From positions 8,387,501-8,451,500 of the forward strand of contig JAIVEN010000016.1 in NCBI GenBank assembly GCA_026686845.1: a stretch of 64,000 nucleotides of DNA. The letters run 5' to 3'. The stretch is from Adenanthera pavonina (taxonomy: Eukaryota; Streptophyta; Magnoliopsida; Fabales; Fabaceae). Below the pieces are notes generated by a model. It searched no databases, was not told the origin of the DNA, and saw only the letters and a list, made by a program, of their open reading frames with translations. Of this stretch, positions 34,076-48,300 are shown in pieces. The first letter of the stretch is position 1, and every line of letters begins with the position of its first letter. The position numbers were made by a program, and so were the translations under genes.

Positions 34076-37000
34076 AGTTTTTGCAACTATCACACTTGAT
34101 TTTTAATTTTCTAATATGGAAATCAAAATAAAATAGAGTTGTAGCCAAAATTTTTAAAAGATGAATTTTGCATTGCTTTGTGAAAAAAATATGGTCTATG
34201 AAACATAAAGGGTTCGGAAGTTGATTGGGTTGTGATAAATGTGTTAGGTATCTCATAATACTCGTTTATAAGAATAATTACCTCAAGTTAATTATACAAA
34301 ATTAACGTGATCTTAAATTTATTTTAGTTACTTTTATCAAATACATATAAAGAAAAGAAGAAAAATAACAATAATAAAAAAATAAATTTATTTATAAAGG
34401 TAGACTTGACCTGAAATAAGAATCTAGGGCCTACATACTCTGTAATAAAGATCAAAGTCCACATAATTCAAGTGTGAGAATTTGTGTCATTTGGTTGGTA
34501 TTTTTTAGGAGAAAAATTATATTTAAAATATATAGTTTTTTCTAAGAAAAATTATATTTTTTATGAAAATAGTTGTGAGTGTGGATTTTTTTTATTTGTG
34601 GAAAATGAATTGTGTTTATTTAAGAAAAATAATTTATTTTTATTATTTTATTGGTAATCCTGCGGAGATTCCAAAATCTTGGTAACCATTCAACTTATAT
34701 ACCCACGAAAATTCTCAAAATCTCACATCGGATAACTCTAAAATATACTATGAAATTATTATTTAAAAGAGAATTATTTATCATATAATTTTTTAAAAGT
34801 CTTTTATTTAAGATAGATATGAAGCTTTCAACTTAAGTTTTTTAGGAAACTTTTATTATTTTATCTTTTAAAATGAAAACACACATAAATTTAAAAAAAA
34901 AACACACACACACAAACACACAATTTAATTGGCATACCAACAGAGGCACATCGTAACACGGTAAATCTATTAATCTGAACACCAATAGAGGTTTCAAAAA
35001 CGACACTAAGTAAATCCTAAAATAATATTTAATGAGAAAAATATAGGCAATTTTTTTTACCAAATATGATTTTGTGTGTTAGTGTAGAAATAAATCACTT
35101 ACTATACCAATCGCATTATCATCCCATCATTGAAATATCATCATCATTGAGTCATGATAAAGCATATAAAAGTTATCTTCATAAAAGTTATATACACGGC
35201 TTCTTCTACAATAACCTTGACATCAAACGGATTGTATGGTAGAGAAATCAATCAATGTGTGAAACTTGTACAGGGGCATTCAAGTGGGGTAAAACAAGGT
35301 AACCTCTTTAAGTCAAGATTAAACAAATTAATATCAAGGAAAAAGACAAATGCAATCAAGGTGTTGCCTTAGAAAGATGCCACTTTAACCAAAGTTAGCA
35401 TCCAAATATGACACTACTTATATGGCAATTCATGGGTGTCTTATACTAACAATGCCAGTTTATAAAGCCTTCCAAAAATTCATTCTATTGTCACAAGGGA
35501 CATAGTTCCTTTGATTTAGCCAATGTGTAGAACATGAACAAGACCACCATTAAAGTGGCTATAAACACTTTGACTTTTTGAAGCATAGACAACCATATAA
35601 AGTCACATAAAAATGGGTATGTTCATTGCAAAAGATGCCTCTATCTCTGATAGGGATATTCATAGGCATGAACAATTTATTTTTAAGATTTCATTAAAAT
35701 ATCATACTTTAAAATCCATAGAAACAAGTTTAAGAAAAAGAAAAGTAACATAAAGATAAAACAAGTATATAAATCACAAGTGCATCTTTACTTGCTGAGA
35801 GGTGTTCATTGTTATGAGAAATGAACCTATCAAAATATTGAATTTGGGATCCATTTATACTATATTATGGAATGCAAAAATAAAAATAATAAAGAAATAA
35901 AAAATAAAATAAATAAACAATAAGAATTTTACCATTTACCAAAGTTGATTTCAAATATGAAACCACTTATTTGGAAATGTAGGTACATAAAACAAGGTGA
36001 ATAATGATTCTCTCAAAAACATATAATAGTATGTCTTTATCTCTACTAGAGATATTCATGAATATAAGAAATCATTTTAAACAATTCACAATGAAGAGAA
36101 TATAAAGAAAAAAAAAAGGAGGAGTGAAGATCTAATAAACCTACATAAAAGGATCCACTCATTCTTTTTTTCTGTTTCCCAATGTTTCCTATGATGCTAT
36201 TTTCTATGCGAGAGAATGTGAAACTCATAAACAATGCATAAAAAGAAAAAAGAAAGATGTAGGAGAAAGAAAGGCAATCATTAAACCATACTAACAATTC
36301 ACTCGTTAATGCTCACTGTTCGCCACCTAGCATATACCAAAAGTGCATAAGTCGTAACAAGTAATATAATGATGAATAAAGTATCGTTCCCATGAGGATT
36401 TGGTTCCAAAACTCAATTGAGTGTCAATTATTACACTTTCGCTTAATTTGAACAACACAAATAACCAAAGAGAAAAATCAAATATAAAATAAACCTACAC
36501 TAAAGTTAGAAATTAATGGTGATTCTAAATAATGGAGACAACCTAAGATTATTGTTGCTAAACTTATTTCATAGTATAAGAATTACCTACCCTTGATTGT
36601 ATTTAATGATTTTTAATACTAGTCTAGGATTCAATTTTACCTCAAAACATCTCTTAATGTCAAAGAGGATTCCTAATTAATTTATTCACAATCTCTTGCA
36701 AGATTAATTAATTAGCAAAATCAATGGCAAACATAGTTTAACTATGTGAGGTCAAGGAGTGTATCTCTACCTCATTAGCAAAACCATCCAGCCAACCATG
36801 CTAGTTTCAAGTTCTCACACCAGCCAATTAAATGTCTATTCCAATTTTCTTATCTCTATGCTTTATTAGAAAACCCAAATCAATCCAAATTGATGGCCAA
36901 TCAATAAGGAAACATAACTAGCATAAATGGGTAAACATACATACCATTAAATAGCAATAAAGAGTAGAAAACATACACTAATCCATAAATAAAGTTACAA

Positions 37001-38221
37001 TAATCCCAAGAACAAGAGTTTAGCTACACATTGATAGCTTAACACATAAAATCAACGATATAAACTGATTAAACAACCACCTAAGTGAAAAGGAAGCAAA
37101 GGAAGAGGAGAAACTAGGAAATAAATCACTAAATCTCCATCCCAAGCCAAGCCCTAGCTCCCCAAGCCTTCATAGCTACCCTTTTGAGTTTCCAAATGTC
37201 CAAAATGTCGAAGAATAGCGGCTAGAAGCAATTTGTAAGGAACCCTAAGTCAGAAGCACGAAATAAAGTGATGTTGTGCATTTCAGGTCTGATGGGCGCA
37301 ACGGCTAGATGCTGCTCTATTTCAATTTTTATTGTTTCTACTCAGCTAGCCGCAGCTAGATAGCATGCGGCCACAGTTAGCTCTGTTTCTTCATAAATTC
37401 TCCTTTCTTTTTGTTTTATTTTGCTATGGTTTGACCTTTGATGCTTGCTTCCCATCTTCTAATACTTCTTTGGATCTTCCACATGGCTTGATTAGCTTGA
37501 ATTCTCCACCAAAAAACCCCTACAAGAAAGCAAAACAATAAAAGCTACCAAATATATAAACAAAGCTAAAATATGCAAATTAAGTAATAAAGTTCAATGG
37601 ATAAGTCCTTCAAATCCAAAATTTCACATTTAAACCAAGAAAAACATGCAAAAATGACATGAATTTCTAGAGGTTAACACTCACCAAAGTTTTTCTTTTT
37701 AGCTTCTTTGAACTCTCTTTTTTTCTTCTTTTCAATTAATTCCCTCATCCCTTTCCTTTATCTTGTTCTTTTTGATTCTCAATCTCTTGTCCTCTCTTTT
37801 TCTCTCAATCTCTCTTTCTTTCTTTTATTCTTGTTGATGATCTTTCGCTTCTTATTTTGCCTCTATTTATAATATCAAAAAGAAATAATTCAATTAATGC
37901 TCTAAAATCACAAATATCATTTTTTATTTTTTTTATATTTATATTAAGATTGATTGATTTGCTTTCTTTTTCTTATAATTACTTTGATATCAAATCTCAA
38001 TCCTTGATTTTTTTCTTTTTTATTTTTATTACTTTTTTATTTTTATGAAAATATCAAAAAGGAGAAAATCATAACTCCTTAAAATATAGCAATCTTTAGG
38101 AGATATTATTGTTTTTTTATTATTTTATCTTATGAAAACTTTTTTTCATATTTATTAAAAAAATATTATTTATTATTATTTTATTTTTTTAAAGGTATCT
38201 AGACAAAATACAATATTCACA
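34076..38221 (-). repeat. long LTR, family L, old copy (minus strand)
   Basis: Landmarks align in order with the younger family member at 46124-49378. Near 34190-34270 are atggtctatgaaa, gggttcggaag, gtgttaggtatctc and gaataattacctcaag. Near 34400-34460 are cttgacctgaaataagaatc and gggcctacatactctg. A minus-strand TATA-like sequence lies near 37860, and the end reads gacaaaatacaatattcaca (38202-38221), against gacaaaatggggtgttcaca in the younger copy. It is heavily diverged and about 900 bp longer, probably because of an insertion near 36300-37690. Confidence 0.6.
36300..37690. repeat. probable nested repeat within the family L LTR
   Basis: This block (starting near ccaaaagtgcataagtcg and agtatcgttcccatgagga) has no counterpart in the younger family L copy, and it differs in base composition from its surroundings. 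Phrases such as agtatcgttcccatgagg are ones I associate with plant gypsy-type repeats. Boundaries and class are uncertain. Confidence 0.3.
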
Positions 38222-38289
38222 GCAACGCTTAATTCACCCCTTCTCTTGGAAGACTAGCTAATCTAGCAATTTGTATAGTTAGATTCCTC

Positions 38290-38910
38290 ACTCCCCATCA
38301 CTTCTCTATTTGCTGAGTCATCCCCCTCATCATAGACTTCCTCATTCCCTCCATTGTTATCTGCAATCCCACATATATCATAATCATAGTCCACCTTTAT
38401 CTAGTCAATTCCTCTAATATCACCTATTCCCTCATCTTCATTTACCTGCTCTTTACTACCTTTATTATGACTCGAAACTCTTTCACCTACACCTTTCCTA
38501 CTTGAACTCTTTCAACTACACCTTTCCCACAATTAATTCCCCTGTCTTCCAATCATTCATTTCTCTCACATTCAATTCCATCACCTTCATTGGCCACCCT
38601 ATCACTCTTTACACCATCAGAACCCACATTATCAGCATATATAGCATTAGAACCCACACTATCACCACCTACCCCATTGCCACCAACCACATCATTCACG
38701 TATCCCCAAAGTTGTCTCTTTGTTTCTCTTTGGCTCTTCTTTATCATCTTGTACATATTCATAACTTCAACTCTCATCTTGAAGTGTGGAGCCATGCTTG
38801 CATGAATTGTGTCTGCAAGTTTCTTAGATAAGTCCTTAACTTCAGAATTTTCATCTCCTCCAACATCGTCATCTTCCAGCACCCAAACAGCTTCATCACC
38901 AACATTCATC
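38290..38910 (-). pseudogene. decayed coding relic with acidic region
   Basis: A minus-strand frame at 38553-38909 encodes about 118 residues: an acidic start (VLEDDDVGGDENSEVKDLSK), a basic helix-like middle (MYKMIKKSQRETKRQLWGYV) and a Gly/Ser/Val-rich degenerate repeat. Downstream, past stops, another acidic run (VDYDYDICGIADNN) is readable. Acidic N-terminal segments of this kind occur in Mutator-type transposases, but no catalytic domain is visible. I do not recognise it firmly. Confidence 0.3.
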
Positions 38911-40482
38911 GCCTGCCATCGTTCTATTGGGACAAATTTACCAATCTAATCCAACCAATCACTGTATCAACCATGTAACAATCAAGTCATAACACAACTT
39001 TTAACAAGTCAATTAAAAATTCACATTACTAATCTAGGATTTCTTTTAGAATTTCACCATGTCATTACAATCAATATGCCCTACTAGAACGATTCATACC
39101 TATACCATGATATGTTGATTTAGAAGCTAACAAGAATCTCCCGACACATGCTTACCACTTAGTCCTCTCTTCGAAGCCCCGAAACAACCCCTCCTTTTGC
39201 TACGTTCTCATACGATGATGGCAAATGGTGATAATCTCTCATAATGGTGTCACGGATGGAATGATTTCATTGACACTTCTCATGTTTTGCCATATGGGAA
39301 GGAGGGAATAGCAAGCTAAGATGCTACATTACTGCCTATCCAGGAAATTTTAATCAATGTGGCATGACATGTGTGAGTTTACGGATGTTTGAAGCTTCCC
39401 TCAGGCTAGGGGCAACATTGCTACGATTTTGAAACGTTCAAGGTAACATTGCAACAAAAAATAGTTTTGGGAGCTAGTAGCAATTTTAGGAATACTTCGA
39501 TAGCAGAATTACACTTTAACCCTATACATAAATGTTGGTTTGCAAGACTATATGACACCTTTAGGTAGAAGATTCAACTTTTTATTAACGTAATGTTGAA
39601 TAGAACAATTTTTTTTTACAGAACACTATTAAGCTTCATGCCTTGAACCTTAATTGAATTTTTTTTATTCATATCTATTTTTATAATGTACAAGCAAACT
39701 TTTTCAAAGCATTACATTTATTGGATACTTAAGTAATTTGCTTTTTATTTTTCATGTATGTTTTAATATCATTATAATTAGTACTTAACAAATGGATTTT
39801 ACAACAAATTTTCAATAAACATGTCCCATGCATGCATCGTAGTAAGTAAAGTTGTTTTGTAAGCTATTTCTTGATTAATTCATATTTTTTGTATAAATTT
39901 TTTACCACATGCGTTTGCACAGGTAAAAATTCTAGTTAGAATAAAAGACCCTTGGTTGTGCATTAAAAAATCACTTGGCAACCTCTTCATTTTCTCTTCG
40001 TACATTGAAGTTTCTTTAACATTTTACAAGGACTATATCCATCCACAAAGATTATCTTGACAACCCCTTGACAAGAGAACATGAACATTCTCCGAACTAT
40101 ATAGATTTTAATCCCTATCAAAGGATATATAGGTCCTAGATTTTCAAGTTTGCCTTTGTAATTATTTATAATTATTAAAATTTTATTTTTAATATTTATT
40201 AAATTAATAACAAAATTTACCAAAATTTAAAAATGATGACACATTATCTATCACCCTCATAAGTTTATATATAATATTAGTTATAAATTATACGTAAATA
40301 TAGAAATAATACTAAAAAGGATTTATACCAAACATTAATTTATAATAAAACTGTAATTTAATGTGTATAAAGTATAATAGAAAAATGAAAAGGAATAGAT
40401 ATTTACCTTTATAGAAGATAGTAAATATCTTTTTTAAAATATTATTATATGTTATTATTTTATAATCATTATATATAAAGCA
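38911..40482. other. intergenic AT-rich DNA, no gene supported
   Basis: No feature beyond AT-rich sequence could be supported. Short open frames are of low complexity. Confidence 0.35.
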
Positions 40483-40756
40483 CTCCCTCCATCCCATTTT
40501 ATTAGTTGTTTTGAGGTTGTTTACATAGATCAATAAAATCATTAAATGACATATATTATAGTAAAATTTAATGATATTTTACCAAAATATTCTTGACTCA
40601 AATGCTAAGAAATAACTTGTATTTTACCTACCATTAGTTTGAATGAAAGGTAAAATAGTAAAAAAATAATTAATACTTCATTGGTAAAATAAAATGATAG
40701 ATAAATTCATACATTTAAAATTATCTAAAATAACAAATAAAATGAAATAAATGGAG
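40483..40756. mobile_element. Stowaway-type MITE
   Basis: It is 274 bp, with left end CTCCCTCCATCCCATTTTAT and right end (reverse complement) CTCCATTTATTTCATTTTAT, the classic Stowaway terminus. The right flank is TA and the left is CA, so one side of the TA duplication has mutated. Confidence 0.8.
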
Positions 40757-42038
40757 TAAATATGTTTATAAAGTAATATATTTGAGAAGTTAAAATATTA
40801 AATGTGGATAGATAAAAAAATTTAGAACAAATTTAAATTTTTTTGTCAAAAATATGTTAGATGCATTTATTATACATATAAAACAATATTAAATGGCCTT
40901 TTTCAAGGGAGAGAAAAATTGTACTATGTATTTGGCAATAATAAGAAGTTTGTGTTGGGTGTATTATGTTCAATATTGCTGCTATGCAATTAACACCTCA
41001 TTTGATTTGATTATAAGGCATATGAAGGATATAAATGAGTTTATATCATGGATATCATACCTTAACTTCTATGAACCTTTTACATGTATTAGATATCTAA
41101 TTGGACCAACTTAAGAGGATTTGGACACTTGAACAACCTAAAATCTCAAAACAGAAAATTTCTACCTGCAAGTATTATTCATTTGGCAGCTTCCATTTTT
41201 TTTTACTAAATTTTAAAAATTCATAACTAATTATAGAAATTTTTTTTTCAGATGGTTGTAGTTTTTAAATAAAGCTAATTCAATTCTCTATAGGGGAAAA
41301 ATAATAAACTTGAAATTTATCATACTAATTCATACAGATTATTCCATAAATGTTACTATTTATATGGTAATTTTTAACTTTTCCAGTTTTGGTCTATTGA
41401 TTTTCTTAGGCCATAGCTTTTTCCATACCAGGCCAATTTATGAATAATCTGTCTTGTTCTCAAGCTTATTTTGTCCCTAAACTAGGACAATCAAACTTGG
41501 GCTCATTTCATCAAACCTATGATACTAAACCATTTTTATATGTTAACATGCCAATTTATGACAATAAAAGAGTCATACATGCTTATACCATTTTCAACCT
41601 CACAATATGAGCTTAACTTGACTTATTACATTATAATAGGCACGTTTGACAAAATATAAGTCAAAAGTCATTTCATATGTTTACATAACATGCATAATTT
41701 CCAAAATATCTTCCAAAAGATTAACATAGACTTGAGTCCTCATCATGACTCTTTTCCTTTACTTCTATCCATTTCATGACTTGACCCTAACATGGTTAGT
41801 AACTTAGGGGCGAGATTTATATGAATCTGAGTAGTAACAAAACATTTCAAGCATGCATGGCACCATTAAGTAGTCATGAAACATACTTTAAATAATTCTA
41901 AAACATTTATATTAATGGTCAAATAAAAATTTTGACATAGTTTCTTCTAAAAAAATGGATATCTATGGCTATGCCAACAACTTAACAAAAGTCAATTTCA
42001 ACTTAGCAACATATCACACAATAACATGGCATCGAGAA
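40757..42038. other. AT-rich DNA, possibly old gypsy internal sequence
   Basis: No gene. The region from about 41400 has a slightly higher GC content and reads like non-coding repeat DNA next to the LTR at 42039, but I found no protein motifs. Confidence 0.3.
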
Positions 42039-44218
42039 TGTAATATCCCTATTTTTATGGGATATTATAAAATGAATAAAAGATGAGAAACAGAGTGAGA
42101 TGAAAATGCTATATATAATCGAGCCTTAGAAGGAATTAATTTTTCATTTAATTTTTAGAAGAAGTTATGTTTGGTCCATAATTGGAATTAATTTTTCATA
42201 AGGTCCTTAGAAGAAAGTAATTTCAAAATATACCCCGGAAAATATGCAATCTACCACTTGAATGAAAGCCCGCTCCAAGCTGAGGGCAATGGTATAAGTA
42301 TTACGTACCCGGGAGGTCCAGGTTAAGAGATAGACCCATTTGAAAGTTAATGTGAATAGTGAAAAAGGAAACAATAAAAAATTGGTCTTTAGGTGAAATT
42401 ATAAGAAAGTGCTTGAAAGAATGGATAATTATTTTTTTGACCAGTTTTAAGGGCAAAACGGTCATTTTTCAAATTAGAAACAAAATGGGAATAACGCATT
42501 TGAGGTCCAAAATGGAAAAGTTGACATCGTAAAATGTAAAAGAAATTGGAAAAAATGGAGAGATACGATTAAGTGTAAAGAAGAGTAAAAAAGTCATTTT
42601 TCCTAGTTAAACGGAAAAATGAGAAAATTATATTTAGGTCCCAAGAATTAAGAATTTTTATAATTTAGCCCCTTAAGAATGTCTACAACGTAGAAGTGGA
42701 AGGAGAAAGAAGTTTGGGAAAATTACGAAGGACTCGAAAGTTTCAAAAATTATAAATTTACCCTGGGTTAAGGGTATTTTTGGAAATATGAAAATTATAG
42801 TCAAAATGAAACTTTCAATGAATTAGACCCAATGAAATATAGTATGGAATTTATTAAGATCAAAATAATATTTATTGGGTAATTAGGATTTAATATTAAT
42901 ATTTTACTCGATAAATGTCATTTAGACTGCAGGAAAAGGCAGTATTGATTCAAGGACAATGATTGGATCTTAATAAAATGTATTTTGGGTCTAGATAATG
43001 ATTTTGGTCTAAAAGTAATTGTTGGATAATCTTGCACCAATTTAATGACAATTTTGGTGAAAATACTTAATCGGTATTGGTAAATTTAATCGGTAAAGGG
43101 TATTTTGGTTCATAAAAATTATTTAAGCAATTTTTGGCCAAAAAAGAAGGTGAGCCACGTATGAATGAGCAGATGGGACACATGTGAAATTTTCTAAAAG
43201 CTTTTTTAAGAAGAAAAGTAATAAAGTCAAAAGAAAAGGTTAATTGAATAATTATATTAAATAAATATATACATTATGTCATTTTTGCCTTCATCTTCAA
43301 CCTCCCTCACGATGAACCATTGGAGAAGAGAGCAAAGTGGCGTGAAAGAGAGATAGCAAAAGGGAGAGGGAAAAATCACAAGTTTGGTTCCAAAAACTCA
43401 AGGTAATTTCTTTTAATCGTTATCTTGTGATCTTTTGAGCTTTTAAAGAGTTTAGTAGGCTATTCTCTCTAATTTTTCTCACTGAAATTTTGACCTAGAG
43501 AGAGAGTAGAGAGAGAAAATGAAGCCATGAAGAAAGTTATCCAGGAAAAGTGATGTATAGGCTTCAAGGATTAAGATTATGCCATTAGATTGCAAATTAA
43601 TCGGGTATATATTTTTCTACAAATTTATGAAATTTTATGCCTATTTGGGGTTTGAAAATGAAATAGAATTTCATGATTTTGACCCCAAAAATGGATTCCT
43701 TGTGTCCAAAATAGGTAGATACAAATATGTTGTACAAGAAAAGTTTAAGGGAAAACAAAATGGAATTTTTAGTTCAAGTATACCACTTTGTGAATGAGCT
43801 TAATGAATCAGTGGCTCATGGCATTATTTCATGATGCTATAGGGTTTCAAGAAGTGTTTTAAGATCAATGAAAGTGTCCACAAAGTTTGGAGATCATTGG
43901 AAAGCAAGAAGGTAGTTATTTTCCTTGTTATGCTTAATGTTGTCATACTTTGTTTCCATGATAATATGACTATGCCATATAATTGTTTGAATGCTTTATG
44001 ATATATTTTCATTGTTGGCTGAATGTTTGAAGAGTTTTATGACCCTAGGATGTCCATTTTATAAAGTGTTACCATGCCAAAATTTTTATGGAATTGTATG
44101 GCATAATATGAAGTTATGATTTTTATTGATGATTTTATGAAATGATATGATGATGTGAATGCATGATTGGAAATAACTACTGAGATTCTTTAAATCTCAC
44201 CCTTCCAAATGATCATCA
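42039..44218 (+). repeat. old gypsy-like LTR (Tekay-like)
   Basis: It begins TGTAATATCCCTATTTTTAT and ends CCAAATGATCATCA. The last part has the phrase aactactgagattctttaaa followed by tctcaccc, which I associate with chromovirus (Tekay/Del) LTR ends in plants. Near 42240-42330 is the gag-like-leader phrase ccgctccaagctgagggc. No polypurine tract or primer site adjoins it and no target-site duplication is visible, so a solo or truncated LTR is likely. Confidence 0.5.
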
Positions 44219-44620
44219 TGTAAGGTTTAGTATAATATAAGTTTTGATGATAACAAATATAGAGTAATAAGAAACAAATGATATATATAATGTTCCTTAA
44301 AGAAGTAAAATACATATTAGCATGTATTTAATTATGGTTATAATACATATATTATGCTATGTGTAAATATATCCACTGTACTTTTACAATGAATAATATA
44401 AGTTGGATATATAAACTGGACTAACTACTTGATTTGTTAGTATAATATATTAAATGTAGGTTGGTTCAAATAAGAAGAGTAAGCATTGGAATATAGAAAT
44501 GGAAATCAATATCATGCCTCACTCAAGAAAGAAGAAAAGAAAGGATGCTTCAAAAATGAAAGATCAGGGGTTGTGTAAGCTTGAGCAACTAGGGGTCTGC
44601 ATCACCAATGTTTGATATTA
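44219..44620 (+). repeat. copia LTR fragment related to 32514-34060
   Basis: It starts TGTAAGGTTTAGTATAATAT. It shares with the LTR at 32514 the ordered landmarks tggactaactact, caatgtaggttg/aaatgtaggttg, gaagagtaagcattgg/gaagaatgagtactga and atcatgc. It is truncated well before a full LTR length. Confidence 0.6.
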
Positions 44621-45398
44621 GCATCAAAAGAATGTATAACAGCTCAAGAAAGTAAAAATGTCCCCCATAAAAGTGAAGCACAAAATGTGCAGGAAAACTA
44701 AAAGAATCTCTGATGATTCCATTATACCAAAGTATGAGTCTAAACAAGTCTAAAATTATAAGTCACTCTAGATGGGTATACATTATCCTACTCTTACTAC
44801 CTAACTCTAAAACCATTAAAGACATATAAATAAGATATTGAGTTCCTGATTTATTTATATACACTGAAGATACTAGAAACTGCTCAATAATATTGAGGAC
44901 CTACAGGCTTAGGTAAAGTAATGAGAAATTCTAAATTTGGGTCCAATCAAAATATTAATCTCATAAGATGACTCCTGATAATCTCAAAATAGTAACCAAA
45001 GCATAGTTCATACATGGCCAATGGAAGTTCATTTTGAAATCCAAGCTTTCATTTTCCTTTGTCAGTTGTTTCTGTCAACCACATATCGGGTATTCACACA
45101 TGCTACAATCCTATTAGAAAATGTATGTCAAATGACTTGGTGTCTAATCTCTAATGATTTCACACCCAATCAAGTCAGGGGCAATCTAGTCACTTGCTTA
45201 CATTTAAAGCAATCTTAATTCTCAAAGGTTAGGTCCAAAGCATAGTGTAGTTTTGTTAGGAGAGATCAAGTCACCCCCTTTTTGCATTGCATGGTTGACC
45301 TCACAAAATAGGTGTTCTTATCTTTACTCATTCCTTAGACAAAGTCTCAAAATTACATTTTTCGCCTTCACTTGAAAAAACAAGTAAAGAGTGGCAAC
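44621..45398 (+). repeat. internal 3' remnant of a family L element, ending in a PPT
   Basis: The last 100 bases (from acaaaataggtgttcttatc) align with the internal remnant of the nested element at 49379-49695. They end in a polypurine tract, aagtaaagagtggcaac (45382-45398), immediately before an LTR start. Sequence upstream of about 45240 is unassigned. Confidence 0.65.
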
Positions 45399-48300
45399 TG
45401 TAAACACCATATTTTGTCCAATCCATTCAGCAAAAATAATAAATACATAAAAATAAAAAAAATTGTCTCTTTTAGGGTTTATAGGAAAAATAATAAAATA
45501 AATTCATAATATTCTCAAAAATTATCCCTTAAAAGATGAAAAATGTTAAATATAAAATATCCTCGGGTTGTCTCAAAAGATTTTATAATAGATTTTGAAG
45601 ATTATCCCTTAATTAAAATACATAATATAAAGAAACAAAAATAAAAGAAAAAATCTAGAGATTATTTTTGAAAATCTAGCCAACTTCTCTAACCATATGA
45701 TTTAAAAAGGAAAAAAGAATTAAATTATTTAAAAGTGGGTGAATAGAAAAATAATAATAATAGAAAATCTTTAAAGACCTTAAAAAATGGGATTAAATAA
45801 TTTTCAAAATAAATAGGAGATCAAGATGTTATTCATCTATCATTCTTATCCTCAAATTTTAAAATATTTTGAATTAAAAAATAGTAAAATTCGTCCATAA
45901 ATAGAGGGGATGAGAGCTAAGAGACATAAATAATTAGAGAGATTTTTAGGCAATTAGAAAAAAAAAACCTAAGAGTTTGGAGAGGCATAAAAAGGGAGAG
46001 AATTTTTTAAAAAGGGTAAGTGAAGACTGAGATTCTTTAGGAAGACCAAAGAAGAAAAAAAGCTAAGAGAAAACTTATATTTTACATAAATATAAGTATA
46101 TAAAATTTTTTCCCTTTTCTAGTTGTCGCACCCGGAAAAATGCAACGAAAGGAAAAAAGAGAACAAATCTGGTTTTCGTGTGAAAATCGACTTGTAAGGA
46201 GTCGCCACCAAAATTTTAAGGAAAAATCTTGGGAAACTGAATTAAAAAGGAAACGATGGTCTGTGTAATTAAAGTTGGATTCGGGAGTCGATTGTGTGTG
46301 GGGAAGGTGTTAGGCACCCCACAACACCCGTTCCTAGGAACGGTTACCTTACGTTGATTGTGTAAATTAATATGACTTAAAAATGTATTTTGGTTTTCTT
46401 TTATCGTTCACATGCGAGAAAAATGATAGAGAAAAAGAGAATTAAGAAAATTTGGAAAACAAAATAAAGAAAATAAATTAAATTAAAATTAAGGATATTC
46501 AAGCAAAATGAGAAAAAGGGTTTGAGAAAACAAATTGGGAAACATTTATTAAATTAAGGGAAAAAACACCAAATAAATCAGAAAATATTTATTTTTTACA
46601 AAGGCGGATTTGACCCAGGATCAGAGCTTGGGGCCTACGTACCCTGCGATGGGATCAAAGTACACGTAGTTCGGGACTAGAGATGCCTGTCTGTTGGTTG
46701 ACATTTTTTAATTATTGTGACAAGAGTAAGTTAATGGAAAATAATTTAACTTTTTGCAAACCAAACAATTTTCTGAGATTGAGTTGGTGTGTTTTAATTT
46801 GTAAAAGGCAATTCGATTCCGCTTACTTACTCTTATTTTATTTTGTGTAAAAATATTTTTTGTTTTTCTATCATTATTATTATTTTCTTTTTGAATGCAT
46901 TTATTTGATTTTTAACTTTCGAAAAGCCATTGTATTTCATTTCATTTTATACACATATATATATTTCTTTGTTTCTTTTTTGAAAATTTTCCTAATAAAG
47001 AAAATCAATCCACCTGTTACAGACTCGCAGTCATGCCTGAAAGATCAATTCCCTAATTACTTGCAGAAGTTCTAAACCTTGCGGTACAAAGGGTTTATTA
47101 CGTAAGTAAGACAAGAATTTAGAGGATATTATTATTTTCTTACTTTGAGACGTTAATTTCATTGTACATTTAAAATAAAATTGGAGAAAAGCTTGTCATT
47201 TTATCGAGATTGATTTATTTACATACCTATTATGTATATATATATATATATATATTTTAAATATACTTATTTTCTCAAGAACGTTATACGATCGATGCAT
47301 CCACGTGAATTCACAATCTCACGCGACAGCTCGATAAGCTTGTATACCTGCGTGAGTCCCAAAAACTCACGTGGTGCAGCTACTAAAAATTTGAACATCA
47401 AAAAATATTATTCGCATAAAATATTTCAAGATATATATTATATTGCAAAATCGTGAAGCTCGTTTATTGTTTACATGGACATGCCGACTTACATGACAAT
47501 GTGATTAATGGAGACACCTGCGTGGGCTCGAAAAAAAACCTCACAAGGTGAGGTTACATAAGCAGTTATTTATTTACTTTGCTACCTTTTATTTATTTAT
47601 GAAGAAACCAAACCTTAAAGGCTAAAAAAATGTTGGGTCTTACTAGTTATAATCCCATATAATGTGCCAATACCCCCCTATGGGCTTCGGGTGACAGGTC
47701 CACAAAACGCAAAAACAAAACAATAAATAAGAACAAACAAAAACACAAACAAAAACTTGTAGCAGGCCTCTCCCCGTTAGGCCCATATGAAAGTTTGATT
47801 AGAATGTTCATCACCAAAAACTCCTACGGCCCAACTCATAAAGGAAACAGAGTGAATATCACAACGTGCGGCCCCACCCATGCGATGGACCATAAACCCT
47901 TAACAGGCTCCACTATGACAGGCCCAGATCAGGGTTCACAAGGCCAATGAGAAGACAAAACTGAAGATGCAGCATTCAGAACTGAAAATACACAGGATTC
48001 TTTACAGCATGATCCCTCAGATCACACAAAACTCTAACATCAATCGCATAACCACTACCCTGTTCCCTACTTACAATTTATTATCAAATTAGGAATGACA
48101 AAGCATATTAACACGTGAAGCAGTCATGGGATTTCCTCAACGAATGAACTCAACCACATTTTCCTAAACCAGCCAAGCATGAAGCTGAAGAACCCAACCG
48201 ATGGACAATTAAAGGAGAACCAAGCAAAGTTAGCCGAAAAAGAAAAAATCTCCAGTAAACAAACTCAAACGTCCTAAGGTTTTCCAAGGCAAACAAAACC

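Noticed and set aside
47232..47456. Frame after a (TA)n run near 47.23 kb
   Set aside because: Lies in the family L LTR; a short, AT-driven frame.
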